Source of the DNA: Clostridiales bacterium UBA4696
Lineage (GTDB): Bacteria > Bacillota > Clostridia > Oscillospirales > Oscillospiraceae
Length of the DNA: 42,387 nt
Reading direction: 5' to 3'
NCBI GenBank assembly: GCA_002404795.1
Contig: DHKK01000074.1
Location: 1 to 42,387, forward strand
In this document: in pieces, positions 20,784-28,720 of the stretch
Position numbering within the stretch: the stretch's first letter is position 1
Layout: every line of letters starts with the position of its first letter
Program-made: the position numbers and the translations under genes
The notes under the pieces: model-generated
Told to the model about the DNA's origin: nothing
Seen by the model: the letters and a program-made list of their open reading frames with translations, nothing else
The model's database searches: none

Positions 20784-22568
20784 ATGGCGACAATTTCCAC
20801 CAAAGACGACAGCAAGGTCTTTACCATCAAGAAGTTTCTCGGGCTGAACGAGTCCAACGACGGCGATACGCAGCTGAAATTGGGCGAGGCGTCGGTCCTC
20901 AAGAACTTCGAGATCACAAACGAATATCATCTGCGCGTCAGACCGGGTTATAACACCATGCACGCCTTTACCGGCGCTGTCCGCGGCATGTGGCATGGCT
21001 ACGTTGCAGGCGGCGAGGTGACGGTCTGTGCGGCTGACGGCGCAGTTTGGAATATGACGGAAGACGGGGCGGAGAATATCGGCGATATCCTTGACGCCCC
21101 GACGACGTTTTTCGGCTTCGGCGATAAGCTCTATATCCTGAACGGATCCGAGTATCTGGTCTGGGACGGCATCGGATACGTCGAGACCGTCAGCGGCTAT
21201 GTGCCGGTCGTTGTGACGGCGTCTGCGCCGGGCGGCGGCGGGACGACGCTGGAGCCGGTGAACATGCTGACCGGCAAGCGCCGCGTGCGCTTCTCCGCCG
21301 ACGGCACATCGACGGTCTACCAGCTGCCGGAGAAGAACGTCACGAGCATTGATTTTGTGTTCGTGGAGAAAGCCGAGGTGACGACGGGCTTCACGGTCGA
21401 CAAAGAGGCCGGGACCGTCACCTTCACCGAGGCCCCGGCACAGGGCAGCAACAACGTCGAGGTCTTCTACAACGTGGCGAACACGCTGCGGGCGAAGATC
21501 GAGAAGATGCGCTTCAGCGAATTTTTCAACGGCGCATCGGATACGCGCGTGTTCCTTTACGGCGACGGCAGCAACAAGGCGTACTACTGCGGCGTGACAG
21601 AGACGGGCGAGGCCAGCGCCGAGTATTTCCCGGACCTGTACGAGGTGCAGATCGGCACGGCCAACACGCCCATCACGGCCATGTCCCGGCACTACTCGAA
21701 GCTGCTGGTCTTCAAGCCGGAGGCGGTCTATGCGACGAGCTATTCCGCCATCACGCTCGAGGACGGCAGCACGACGGCAGGCTTTTACACCGTCCCCATC
21801 CACCGGGAGATCGGCAACGAAGCGCCCGGGCAGGTGCAGCTGGTCAACAACTACCCGCGCTCGATCTGCGCGGGCAACGTGTTCGAATGGCGGCTGGCGA
21901 CGACGCTGTACGCCGACGAGCGCAACGCGAAAAACATCTCCGCCCGCGTGCAGCAGACCATGAACAGCGCGGACGTGTCGAAGATCTTCACCTTCGACAA
22001 CAACATGACGCACGAATACTTCCTGTTTTTGAACGACGCGCAGGGGACCGTGCTGGTCAACAACTACGAGACGAACGTCTGGTACATGTTCACCGGCCTC
22101 CCGGCGACCTGCGCGTGCGCGGACGGGATGGCAATGTATCTGGGCTTCTCCGACGGGCGGCTGGTCGATTTTGACCATATGCACACGTCGGATGACGGCG
22201 CGGCGATCGAGTCCCGGTACGAGTCCGGGAACATGTCGTTCAACGCCGACTACAAGCGCAAGACCAGCTCTATCATCTGGGTCTCGATGAAGCCTGCGAC
22301 GAATGCGCGAATCCTGATCTCCGCCCGGTCGGACAAAAAGAGCGACTATGCGGAGAAGGAAGTGGCCTCGAGCCTGTCCGGCTTCGACCACGTGAATTTC
22401 ATCCACTGGTCTTTTTTGACGAACCGCGCGCCGCAGATCGAGCGGATCAAGCTGAAGGTGAAGAAGTTCGTCTATTACAAGATCGTCATTACAAGTGGCT
22501 CGACCTTCGGCGACGTGACCGTGCTCGGCATCGACCAGAAGGTCCGCTACACCGGAAATGTGAAATAG
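20784..22568 (+). CDS. Tail nozzle/hub protein, P22 gp10-like
   Basis: 594 aa. Beta-rich with repeated four-stranded blade-like units (CAADGAVWNMTEDG, KLYILNGSEYLVWDG, MAMYLGFSDGRLVDFD), as in a beta-propeller. Segments VFFGFGDKL and TSYSAITLEDGST are typical of podovirus nozzles and gp10-like needle-hub proteins. It lies between capsid and portal. It likely seals and extends the portal. Complete. Confidence 0.7.
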   Translation: MATISTKDDSKVFTIKKFLGLNESNDGDTQLKLGEASVLKNFEITNEYHLRVRPGYNTMHAFTGAVRGMWHGYVAGGEVTVCAADGAVWNMTEDGAENIGDILDAPTTFFGFGDKLYILNGSEYLVWDGIGYVETVSGYVPVVVTASAPGGGGTTLEPVNMLTGKRRVRFSADGTSTVYQLPEKNVTSIDFVFVEKAEVTTGFTVDKEAGTVTFTEAPAQGSNNVEVFYNVANTLRAKIEKMRFSEFFNGASDTRVFLYGDGSNKAYYCGVTETGEASAEYFPDLYEVQIGTANTPITAMSRHYSKLLVFKPEAVYATSYSAITLEDGSTTAGFYTVPIHREIGNEAPGQVQLVNNYPRSICAGNVFEWRLATTLYADERNAKNISARVQQTMNSADVSKIFTFDNNMTHEYFLFLNDAQGTVLVNNYETNVWYMFTGLPATCACADGMAMYLGFSDGRLVDFDHMHTSDDGAAIESRYESGNMSFNADYKRKTSSIIWVSMKPATNARILISARSDKKSDYAEKEVASSLSGFDHVNFIHWSFLTNRAPQIERIKLKVKKFVYYKIVITSGSTFGDVTVLGIDQKVRYTGNVK

Positions 22569-22577
22569 GAGGGTGCT

Positions 22578-22820
22578 ATGGAAACGATTCTTGGACTGAT
22601 CCTGCAGCTGCTGATTTTGGGCTGCCAGATCGCGGTCTGCATTCTCGGCTATGTGCTCGTCACGCGCGGCACGGCCCCGCAGAAGGAGAAAGAGCCGGAC
22701 GCGGCAGAGTCGGCGCTGTCTGAGGAAGAACGCCGGATGCAGGAGCAGATGAAGCGCATGATGGACGGCATGAACAATATTTTAGGTTATGACGGCCATC
22801 CGCAGGGTGACAGAGAATGA
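22578..22820 (+). CDS. Small membrane protein in the head cluster
   Basis: 80 aa. AGGAGGG upstream of ATG 22578. One hydrophobic span (about 5-30), then an acidic coiled tail (EEERRMQEQMKRMMDG). Its end overlaps the portal start by 4 bp. Function unknown; translational coupling to the portal is likely. Confidence 0.65.
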   Translation: METILGLILQLLILGCQIAVCILGYVLVTRGTAPQKEKEPDAAESALSEEERRMQEQMKRMMDGMNNILGYDGHPQGDRE

Positions 22821-24514
22821 AAGAGAAAATGACGCCGGATAAGGCGTACCGCAGATACGACCGCGGCGTACAGGTCAACACGCAGCTGAATCTGTACGAC
22901 ACGGTCCAGAAAAACGAAAATTTCTTTATCGGCAAGCAGTGGGAGGGCGTGGAGTCGAACGGCCTGCCGACGCCGGTCTTCAACTTCCTCAAGCGCGTCG
23001 CGCTTTTCCAGATCGCGACGATCTCGAGCGACAACCTCTCCATGCAGGCTTCGCCGCTCGGCTCTACCAGTATGTATTCTCTCGGGGACCTTGAAAAGGT
23101 GGCGGACGTCATGAACAAGCAGTTCGCCGCCATCTTTGAGCGCAACAAGATCGTCACGCTGACGCGCCAGTTCATGCGCAACGCGGCGGTCGACGGCGAC
23201 GGCGCGACGTACACCTACTTTGACCCCGATATCGAGACCGGGCAGGAGGCAAAGGGCGATATCGTCACCGAGATCATCGAGAACACGCGCGTGCTCTTCG
23301 GCAACCCGAACGACCGGCGCGTGCAGACGCAGCCCTATATCATCATCCCCCGCCGCCTCATGGTGGACGAGGTCCGGCGCATTGCCAAGCGCAACGGCGT
23401 CAAGAAGGACGATATCGACCGCATCCGGCCGGACACGGAAGACTACAACAACCAGATGGACACCCTGCAGGATAAGCTCTGTACCCTCATCGTCTACCTC
23501 TGGAAGGACGATGAGACCGGCACGGTCCACAGCTACCAGTGTACCAAAGACGTGGAGATCGAGAAGGAGAAGGACACCGGCCTGAAGCTCTACCCGATCA
23601 CGTGGATGCCGTGGGACTACGTGCAGGACTGCTACCACGGCATGGCACTCATCGGCGAGCTGATCCCGAACCAGATCTTCGTCAATAAGCTGTTCGCCAT
23701 GTCGATGCTCTCGCTCATGACCACGGCGTTCCCGAAGATCGTCTACGACAAGACGCGCGTGCCGCGCTGGGACAGCCGCGTCGGCGCGGCCATCGGCATC
23801 AACGGCGGCGACGTCAACAATGTGGCGAAAATTTTAGACCCGGCGACCATCTCGCCGCAGGTCTCGCAGTTCATTGACTCCGCCATCAACTACACGCAGA
23901 ACTTCATGGGCGCGTCCGACGCGGCCCTCGGCGATACCCGGCCGGACAATACGTCCGCCATCGTGGCCCTGCAGCGCGCGTCCAACGCGCCTTTGGAGCT
24001 GGTGAAGCTCAACATGTACGAATCCATTGAGGATCTGGGCCGCATCTACCTTGACCACATGCGCGTGTACTACGGCACGCGGTATGTGCAGGTGAAGATG
24101 CTGACGAAGGACCAGCTCAATTCGCAGCCGCTCGGCATGACGCTGCCGGAGCAGGATTTCAATACGCCCTTCGATTTCGACATCCTCAACCGCATCCCGC
24201 TCTCTCTCAAGCTCGACGTCGGCGCGTCGGCCTACTGGTCGGAGATCACGACGGTGCAGACGCTCGACAATCTGCTCATGCAGGGCAAGATCGAGCTGGT
24301 GGACTACCTCGAGCGCATCCCGGAGGGCTACGTCTCGAAGCGGCAGGAGCTGATCGACAAGCTCAAGGGAAATCAGGCCATGTCGCAGATGAATCAGGGC
24401 GCGACGAGCGGGAATCTCGTGCCAGAGGTCCCGCAGGCCGGGCAGATCCCGGTCAACGGCGGCAGCGGCTACGGCGAGCTGCAAAGGGCGCTCAACGAAA
24501 CGGGGGTGGCATAA
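22817..24514 (+). CDS. Portal protein
   Basis: 565 aa. Forms the dodecameric entry ring at one capsid vertex. FFIGKQWEG (about 36-44), NFLKRVALFQIATISSDN (about 56-73), YTYFDPDIETG, RVLFGNPNDRR and an LNRIPLSLKLDVGASAYWSE tail are typical of P22/podovirus-type portals. The C terminus carries a helical barrel-like end (DNLLMQGKIELVDYLERIPE). Note its position after capsid and nozzle. Complete. Confidence 0.85.
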   Translation: MKEKMTPDKAYRRYDRGVQVNTQLNLYDTVQKNENFFIGKQWEGVESNGLPTPVFNFLKRVALFQIATISSDNLSMQASPLGSTSMYSLGDLEKVADVMNKQFAAIFERNKIVTLTRQFMRNAAVDGDGATYTYFDPDIETGQEAKGDIVTEIIENTRVLFGNPNDRRVQTQPYIIIPRRLMVDEVRRIAKRNGVKKDDIDRIRPDTEDYNNQMDTLQDKLCTLIVYLWKDDETGTVHSYQCTKDVEIEKEKDTGLKLYPITWMPWDYVQDCYHGMALIGELIPNQIFVNKLFAMSMLSLMTTAFPKIVYDKTRVPRWDSRVGAAIGINGGDVNNVAKILDPATISPQVSQFIDSAINYTQNFMGASDAALGDTRPDNTSAIVALQRASNAPLELVKLNMYESIEDLGRIYLDHMRVYYGTRYVQVKMLTKDQLNSQPLGMTLPEQDFNTPFDFDILNRIPLSLKLDVGASAYWSEITTVQTLDNLLMQGKIELVDYLERIPEGYVSKRQELIDKLKGNQAMSQMNQGATSGNLVPEVPQAGQIPVNGGSGYGELQRALNETGVA

Positions 24515-25246
24515 ATGAGCATTCCGACACTCGACACCGACCTCAGCATCATCCAGAAGCTGGACGACTATCCAAACGACATCGGCGGGCTTTCAGCCGC
24601 GCAGCTGAAAGCGAAGTTTGACGAGGGCGTGCTTGCCCTGCAGACGTATATCAATACCGTCCTCATCCCCGCGCTCATTGCGGAGAAGCTTCCCTTCACG
24701 GCCTCGACGGCCATCAACGCCGACACCATCCAGTCGGCCATCGAGAACGTGCAGTCGCAGCTTTCCCGGGCTGTGGCCGGCACCATCCCGAACAATACCG
24801 TCGGCATGGAGAAGCTGACCAAGACCGTGCAGAACGCCATCGCCTCCGGCGGCGGCGCGGCTGCGGCGGTCACGGCGCTTTCCAAGACCGTCGCGCAGAA
24901 CGTGGCGGCGACGAACGAGAACACGACGGCCATTGCCGCCATCAACGCAGCGAACGTGAACCGTGACGCCGAGATCGCCAAGATCTCCGGCAAGGCCGAA
25001 CTGTCGCAGGGCGCGACGTTCGTTCTGACGGCGGCGGGCTGGGCGGACGGCAAGCAGACCGTGTCCATCAACATCGGCACGGGGCGCAACGACGCCGTCG
25101 GCCTCGACACGTCGGCGACGCTGGCGCAGTGGCAGGAGGCGGCGAAATGCGGCGTCAAGGTCTACAGCGCGAACGAGGAGGGCATTACCTTCTCCTGCGA
25201 GACTGCGCCGACGCTCGACCTGCCGTGCGCGTACATTTTGATGTAA
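24515..25246 (+). CDS. Head or tail fibre-like structural protein
   Basis: 243 aa. The N-terminal part is helical (about 1-60). An Ala/Thr-rich trimeric coiled part (about 70-160: NENTTAIAAINAANVNRDAE) follows, then a beta-sandwich end (FVLTAAGWADGKQTVSINIG, ITFSCETAPTLDLPCAYILM). Like gut-phage fibre tips. Starts directly after the portal stop. Confidence 0.7.
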   Translation: MSIPTLDTDLSIIQKLDDYPNDIGGLSAAQLKAKFDEGVLALQTYINTVLIPALIAEKLPFTASTAINADTIQSAIENVQSQLSRAVAGTIPNNTVGMEKLTKTVQNAIASGGGAAAAVTALSKTVAQNVAATNENTTAIAAINAANVNRDAEIAKISGKAELSQGATFVLTAAGWADGKQTVSINIGTGRNDAVGLDTSATLAQWQEAAKCGVKVYSANEEGITFSCETAPTLDLPCAYILM

Positions 25247-25258
25247 GGAGGGGCGTAT

Positions 25259-25444
25259 ATGCTCGATCTATTCCCGAAGCAGATCAGCCCGGACGAGACA
25301 GCTATCAACACCAAGCTTGGCCGCACCACCGCCGTCACCGAGGACGACACGAATTATACCTCGTACATGGCCCGCGGCCAATCCCTGAATTCCGCTGAGA
25401 CCACGCCCACGAAGAACGGCCAGATCGCCTGGCAGTACGAATGA
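25259..25444 (+). CDS. Small protein with fibre-type SLNSAETTP end
   Basis: 61 aa. AGGAGGGG upstream. The last 46 residues match the C terminus of the collagen-like fibre (37053-37190) at about 30 of 46 positions (shared SLNSAETTP and IAWQYE). It is basically that module alone. Probably a fibre cap or assembly piece. Confidence 0.65.
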   Translation: MLDLFPKQISPDETAINTKLGRTTAVTEDDTNYTSYMARGQSLNSAETTPTKNGQIAWQYE

Positions 25445-25453
25445 GGTGAAAAC

Positions 25454-26206
25454 ATGGCACACAAGACGCTCATTGACGGCACGGCATATGCCGTGAAAGG
25501 TGGCCGGGATCTGATTGCAGGAACCGGTTATGCTAAGAAGCAGGGGAAGACGCTGATAGATGGAACGGAACATGCCATTTCGTTTGGCATACCCCTGAAC
25601 ACCATCACCCCCGGCGCGATCCTGTACCTGAACGAATCCGGCAGCCCCGTGCCGTTTTATATCGCCAAGCACGACTACGAGAGCGGGCTTAACGGGGCTG
25701 GGCGGACGCTGGTGGTAAGGAAGGATTGTTATGATAAGAGCAGCTTCGGCAGCATAAACAGATATGACCACAGTTATTTGGACACTTTGCTTTGCGGTGC
25801 CTATTTTGGGCTATTGGATACAAACGTCCAGAATATAATCGGATCGACAAAGTTTTATTACTCTCCGGGCAGAGGAAACTTTATGTTGTCCACACTGCAG
25901 AAACCTGTGTTTCAGCTTTCTGCTACTGAGCTTGGGAAATCTGCAAGTTGGGCAAATATTGAAGGAGAAACACTGCCGATTGCCAGCACACTACAGATTG
26001 CGTATCTAAACGGTCGTGCTGTTGAACAGTGGACACGATCTCCATACACAGCTAGTTACGACAGCTCTGTGTGTACCGTAAAAGCCGATGGCACTATTTA
26101 TGCCGAGGGTGTTTCATCCGGCTGTGGCTCCCGCCCCGCCTTCACCCTTCCTGCCACCGCTGCCGTCACCCCGAACGCCGACGGCACCTACACCCTAGCA
26201 GCATAA
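25454..26206 (+). CDS. Fibre/adhesin 1: shared N-terminal module, lectin-like C terminus
   Basis: 250 aa. The first about 45 residues repeat LIDGTAYAVKGG, LIAGTGYAKKQG and LIDGTEHAI, a beta repeat shared with the next gene, presumably the virion anchor. The C-terminal domain (about 50-250) has YSPGRGNFMLSTLQKP and ends with GCGSRPAFTLPATAAVTPNA, as in DUF6273-like ligand domains. The C-terminal coding part (25700-26100) is more AT-rich than its surroundings, so the domain may have been swapped in. Confidence 0.7.
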   Translation: MAHKTLIDGTAYAVKGGRDLIAGTGYAKKQGKTLIDGTEHAISFGIPLNTITPGAILYLNESGSPVPFYIAKHDYESGLNGAGRTLVVRKDCYDKSSFGSINRYDHSYLDTLLCGAYFGLLDTNVQNIIGSTKFYYSPGRGNFMLSTLQKPVFQLSATELGKSASWANIEGETLPIASTLQIAYLNGRAVEQWTRSPYTASYDSSVCTVKADGTIYAEGVSSGCGSRPAFTLPATAAVTPNADGTYTLAA

Positions 26207-26218
26207 AGGAGGACCCAC

Positions 26219-26644
26219 ATGGGCACACACCACATTTTGATAGACGGCACATCCTACGCCATCAAAGGCGGCACCGACCTGATTGCTGGTACAAGTTACC
26301 AAATCGGGGGGGGGCGAACTCTGGTGGATGGTACGGAGTATGAGATAGGGTTCGCAGAGCCGGTATATCATCAAGTAACCGTAACAGGAAGCCACAGCTA
26401 TTTCAAAGGGGCTGTATATAACGGGAAAACATATTTGCCGGAGAGCAGTTTTGAAGTGCTCGATGGAGAAACAGTATATGTTTCTGGTTTTGAGTCTAGT
26501 TCATCGGTTTTCTACGATGGTGAAACTGTAGCAAGATATAATCATTCGAACTATAAACTCGAATACACGTTTGCTCCGAAGGGCGATACCATAATTCGAA
26601 ATACAACAGCAGGGAATATCTACATAACGACACTCAATAGTTAG
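26219..26644 (+). CDS. Fibre/adhesin 2, possibly phase-variable
   Basis: 141 aa. The N terminus (ILIDGTSYAIKGGTDLIAGT) is a paralogue of the previous gene. The C-terminal part (about 45-141) is an AT-rich beta domain with YFKGAVYNGKTYLPESSFEV. Codons 30-32 are a run of nine G (26306-26314), a slippage-prone tract; one base gained or lost would cut the protein short. AAAGGAGG upstream of ATG 26219. Confidence 0.7.
   Translation: MGTHHILIDGTSYAIKGGTDLIAGTSYQIGGGRTLVDGTEYEIGFAEPVYHQVTVTGSHSYFKGAVYNGKTYLPESSFEVLDGETVYVSGFESSSSVFYDGETVARYNHSNYKLEYTFAPKGDTIIRNTTAGNIYITTLNS
26306..26314 (+). repeat. Poly-G(9) tract in a fibre gene
   Basis: Nine consecutive G starting at codon 30 of the 26219 gene, three glycine codons. 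The paralogue at 25454 has only four G at the matching place. Confidence 0.85.
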
Positions 26645-26653
26645 GAGGTCAAC

Positions 26654-27019
26654 ATGATCTACTTCAAAGCGAACAACACCGAATACCCGGCCAGCATTGC
26701 CGGGAAAGTCACCGACCGGGACTGGGGCGGGCGCGAGAGCAAGGCCGTCACGCTGACCATGACCCACGCTGCCGCCGCGCAGCTGTTTGTGGACGGACTG
26801 AGCTGGTCCATCGTGCAGCGCGATACCGTCCCCGTCTACGACACCGACGGCAACCCCACCGGCGCGACCGAAGAACAGGTCCAGGAATGGGACAACGCCG
26901 ACTACTGCGTCGCCGGGCCTATCACCGATAATCGGGATGGCACGGTCACGGCAAAGATGGGCAAAAAAACAGCCAGCGACGTGCTGGCGGAACTGGAGGC
27001 TACCTATGACGGAAACTAA
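26654..27019 (+). CDS. Conserved tail-associated protein
   Basis: 121 aa. AGGAGG eight bases upstream. IYFKANNTEYPASIAGKVTD starts a beta-rich fold with DRDWGGRESKAVTL and VYDTDGNPTGATEE. Found here next to fibres, so probably a structural or fibre-assembly piece. Overlaps the next gene by 14 bp. Confidence 0.65.
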   Translation: MIYFKANNTEYPASIAGKVTDRDWGGRESKAVTLTMTHAAAAQLFVDGLSWSIVQRDTVPVYDTDGNPTGATEEQVQEWDNADYCVAGPITDNRDGTVTAKMGKKTASDVLAELEATYDGN

Positions 27020-27332
27020 GCTGGCGCAGATGAAAGCGGCCATTCAGGACGGCAAGCTGGTGCAGCAGGCGGGCGGCATCACCTCGACCGTCACGCAGTC
27101 GGACAAGCTGGGCTTCGACTGGAAGAATATCTATGTCAACGACATCCTCGTCCGGCAGGAGTACGTCGAGCAGGCCGTCAAGCGCGGCACGGGGGACAAT
27201 CCCATTGCGTGGGCCTCCGGCATGGCCCTCATCCAGAACGCGTACTACACCTACAACGGCGAGACGAAGGTCTGGATGGGCGAGGCGGGCGCGAAGGCCG
27301 ATTGGTCGAGCAACGATTTTGTTGCGATCTGA
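27006..27332 (+). CDS. Conserved tail-associated protein, overlapping gene
   Basis: 108 aa from ATG 27006 inside the previous gene. A helical start (TETKLAQMKAAIQDGKLVQQ), then WKNIYVNDILVRQEYVEQAV and an aromatic end (YYTYNGETKVWMGE). No family recognised. Likely translated by coupling. Confidence 0.6.
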   Translation: MTETKLAQMKAAIQDGKLVQQAGGITSTVTQSDKLGFDWKNIYVNDILVRQEYVEQAVKRGTGDNPIAWASGMALIQNAYYTYNGETKVWMGEAGAKADWSSNDFVAI

Positions 27333-27349
27333 GTTTGTGAGGTGAGCAC

Positions 27350-28717
27350 ATGCCAACGACCGAAGAGCTGCTGAAGCAGGTCTACAAGCAGCAGACGCAG
27401 AGCCAGCAGGGGCAGGGCGGCAATATCGCCACGACCAGCGCCGACGCCTCCGCTGCCAATCCGCCCGCCAGCACCGAGGCCCCCGCCGCCGGAGCCGGTA
27501 CGGAAAACACGCCGCAGGCCCCGGCCAACGGCGAATCCACCGCCCCCGCGGCGGACGCTGCCGGAACGGGCGACACCGGCCTCACGGGCGAGGCCAGCGG
27601 GAAATCTCTCTGGGACCGGTACCGCGACTATCTCGGTAGTCTGGGAGACTACAAGACCCCGACGGCAAACAGTCAGGAAGAACTCATCCGGAAGATGTAC
27701 GAGGCCAATCTTGCCTCGAATAAGTCCCAGCTCGAGAGCGACTACAACCAGAATCTTTCCGACCTTGGCGCGGAGGAATCGAAGCTCGGGCAGATCTACT
27801 ACGAGCAGCAGCGGCAGGCGCAGGCGGAGTCCGACCGCAACCGGCAGGCGTTTCAGGAGTACGCGAACGCGCGGGGCCTGAACTCCGGCACGGGCGGGCA
27901 GGCGGAGCTTGCGCAGAGCAATCAGCTGTCGGCGAACCTCAACGCCCTTCGCCAGTCTGAGGCGGAGAAGCGCGCGGAGGTCGAGCGGCAAAGGCAGCTG
28001 CTCGGCCAGCAGTACCAGCAGGCTATCCAGAAGGCACAGGCCGACAACGACCTGAATCTGGCAAAGGCCCTGTACGAGGAAGCGGTGCGCGTCGACGAGT
28101 CCATCACCTCCGCCGCGCAGGCCGACGCCGACCGGGCGCTGCAGATCTTCAACATGCTAAACAGTACCGCCCTTTCCGCCGCAGGCGCGTATGCCTCGAA
28201 GTCCGGCGACATGTCCCTCTACGAAAAGCTCCTCGCCGGTGACAGCACCTCGGAACTCGAAGACCTCTACAACAAAGCCCAGCAGATCGTATCCTCCGGC
28301 GGCTATTACTCCGGCGGCGGTGGCGGCAGCAGCTCCGGCACGTACAAGAAAGCCACGAGCGAGGAAACGGAGTGGGCTGAATATTATATCAAAATGCTAA
28401 ATGAAGCTGGCGGCATTGATAACCTCGGCACGTTCCTTGCGGATAAGGGCAACCGAACAAAGTACAATATTGACTATTCTGCGCGTGGAGACTGGGCGAA
28501 GACCGTTAAAGATCAAGCAAAGGGATATGGAACAGGAATCTATCAAATCGGGACGAAGGCAGGCAAGGACCTTGCTGACAGTATTGCCCCTGGCAACTCT
28601 GTATCTAACCCTAAAGATGGATCCACGTGGAGGAGATCTGCTATAAACGGAAAGCTCTATATCAGGAAGAACGGCGTAGAAGTCGAAGCCAGTTACCAAG
28701 AGGGGTACAAGGGATAA
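27350..28717 (+). CDS. Ejection-type protein with C-terminal Y-x-IGT module
   Basis: 455 aa. GAGGTGAG upstream of ATG 27350. PTTEELLKQVYKQQ starts a Q/S/A/P-rich disordered part (about 10-85). A long alanine-rich coiled coil (about 110-260) with an R/E/Q pattern follows, then a Gly/Ser stretch (YYSGGGGGSSSG). The end (about 393-450) is the YQIGTKAGKDL ... DGSTWRRSA ... KNGVEV module repeated four times in the next protein. Likely an internal or ejected virion protein; no enzymatic motif. Confidence 0.7.
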   Translation: MPTTEELLKQVYKQQTQSQQGQGGNIATTSADASAANPPASTEAPAAGAGTENTPQAPANGESTAPAADAAGTGDTGLTGEASGKSLWDRYRDYLGSLGDYKTPTANSQEELIRKMYEANLASNKSQLESDYNQNLSDLGAEESKLGQIYYEQQRQAQAESDRNRQAFQEYANARGLNSGTGGQAELAQSNQLSANLNALRQSEAEKRAEVERQRQLLGQQYQQAIQKAQADNDLNLAKALYEEAVRVDESITSAAQADADRALQIFNMLNSTALSAAGAYASKSGDMSLYEKLLAGDSTSELEDLYNKAQQIVSSGGYYSGGGGGSSSGTYKKATSEETEWAEYYIKMLNEAGGIDNLGTFLADKGNRTKYNIDYSARGDWAKTVKDQAKGYGTGIYQIGTKAGKDLADSIAPGNSVSNPKDGSTWRRSAINGKLYIRKNGVEVEASYQEGYKG

Positions 28718-28720
28718 ACA

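Noticed and set aside
20472..22406. Long leftward open frame (644 aa) opposite the nozzle gene
   Set aside because: It is antisense to a strongly supported gene, has no ribosome site at its start and has an Arg/Val/His-rich composition typical of GC-rich shadow frames.
24515..28717. Diversity-generating retroelement acting on the fibre genes
   Set aside because: No reverse transcriptase gene and no template repeat are visible in the window.
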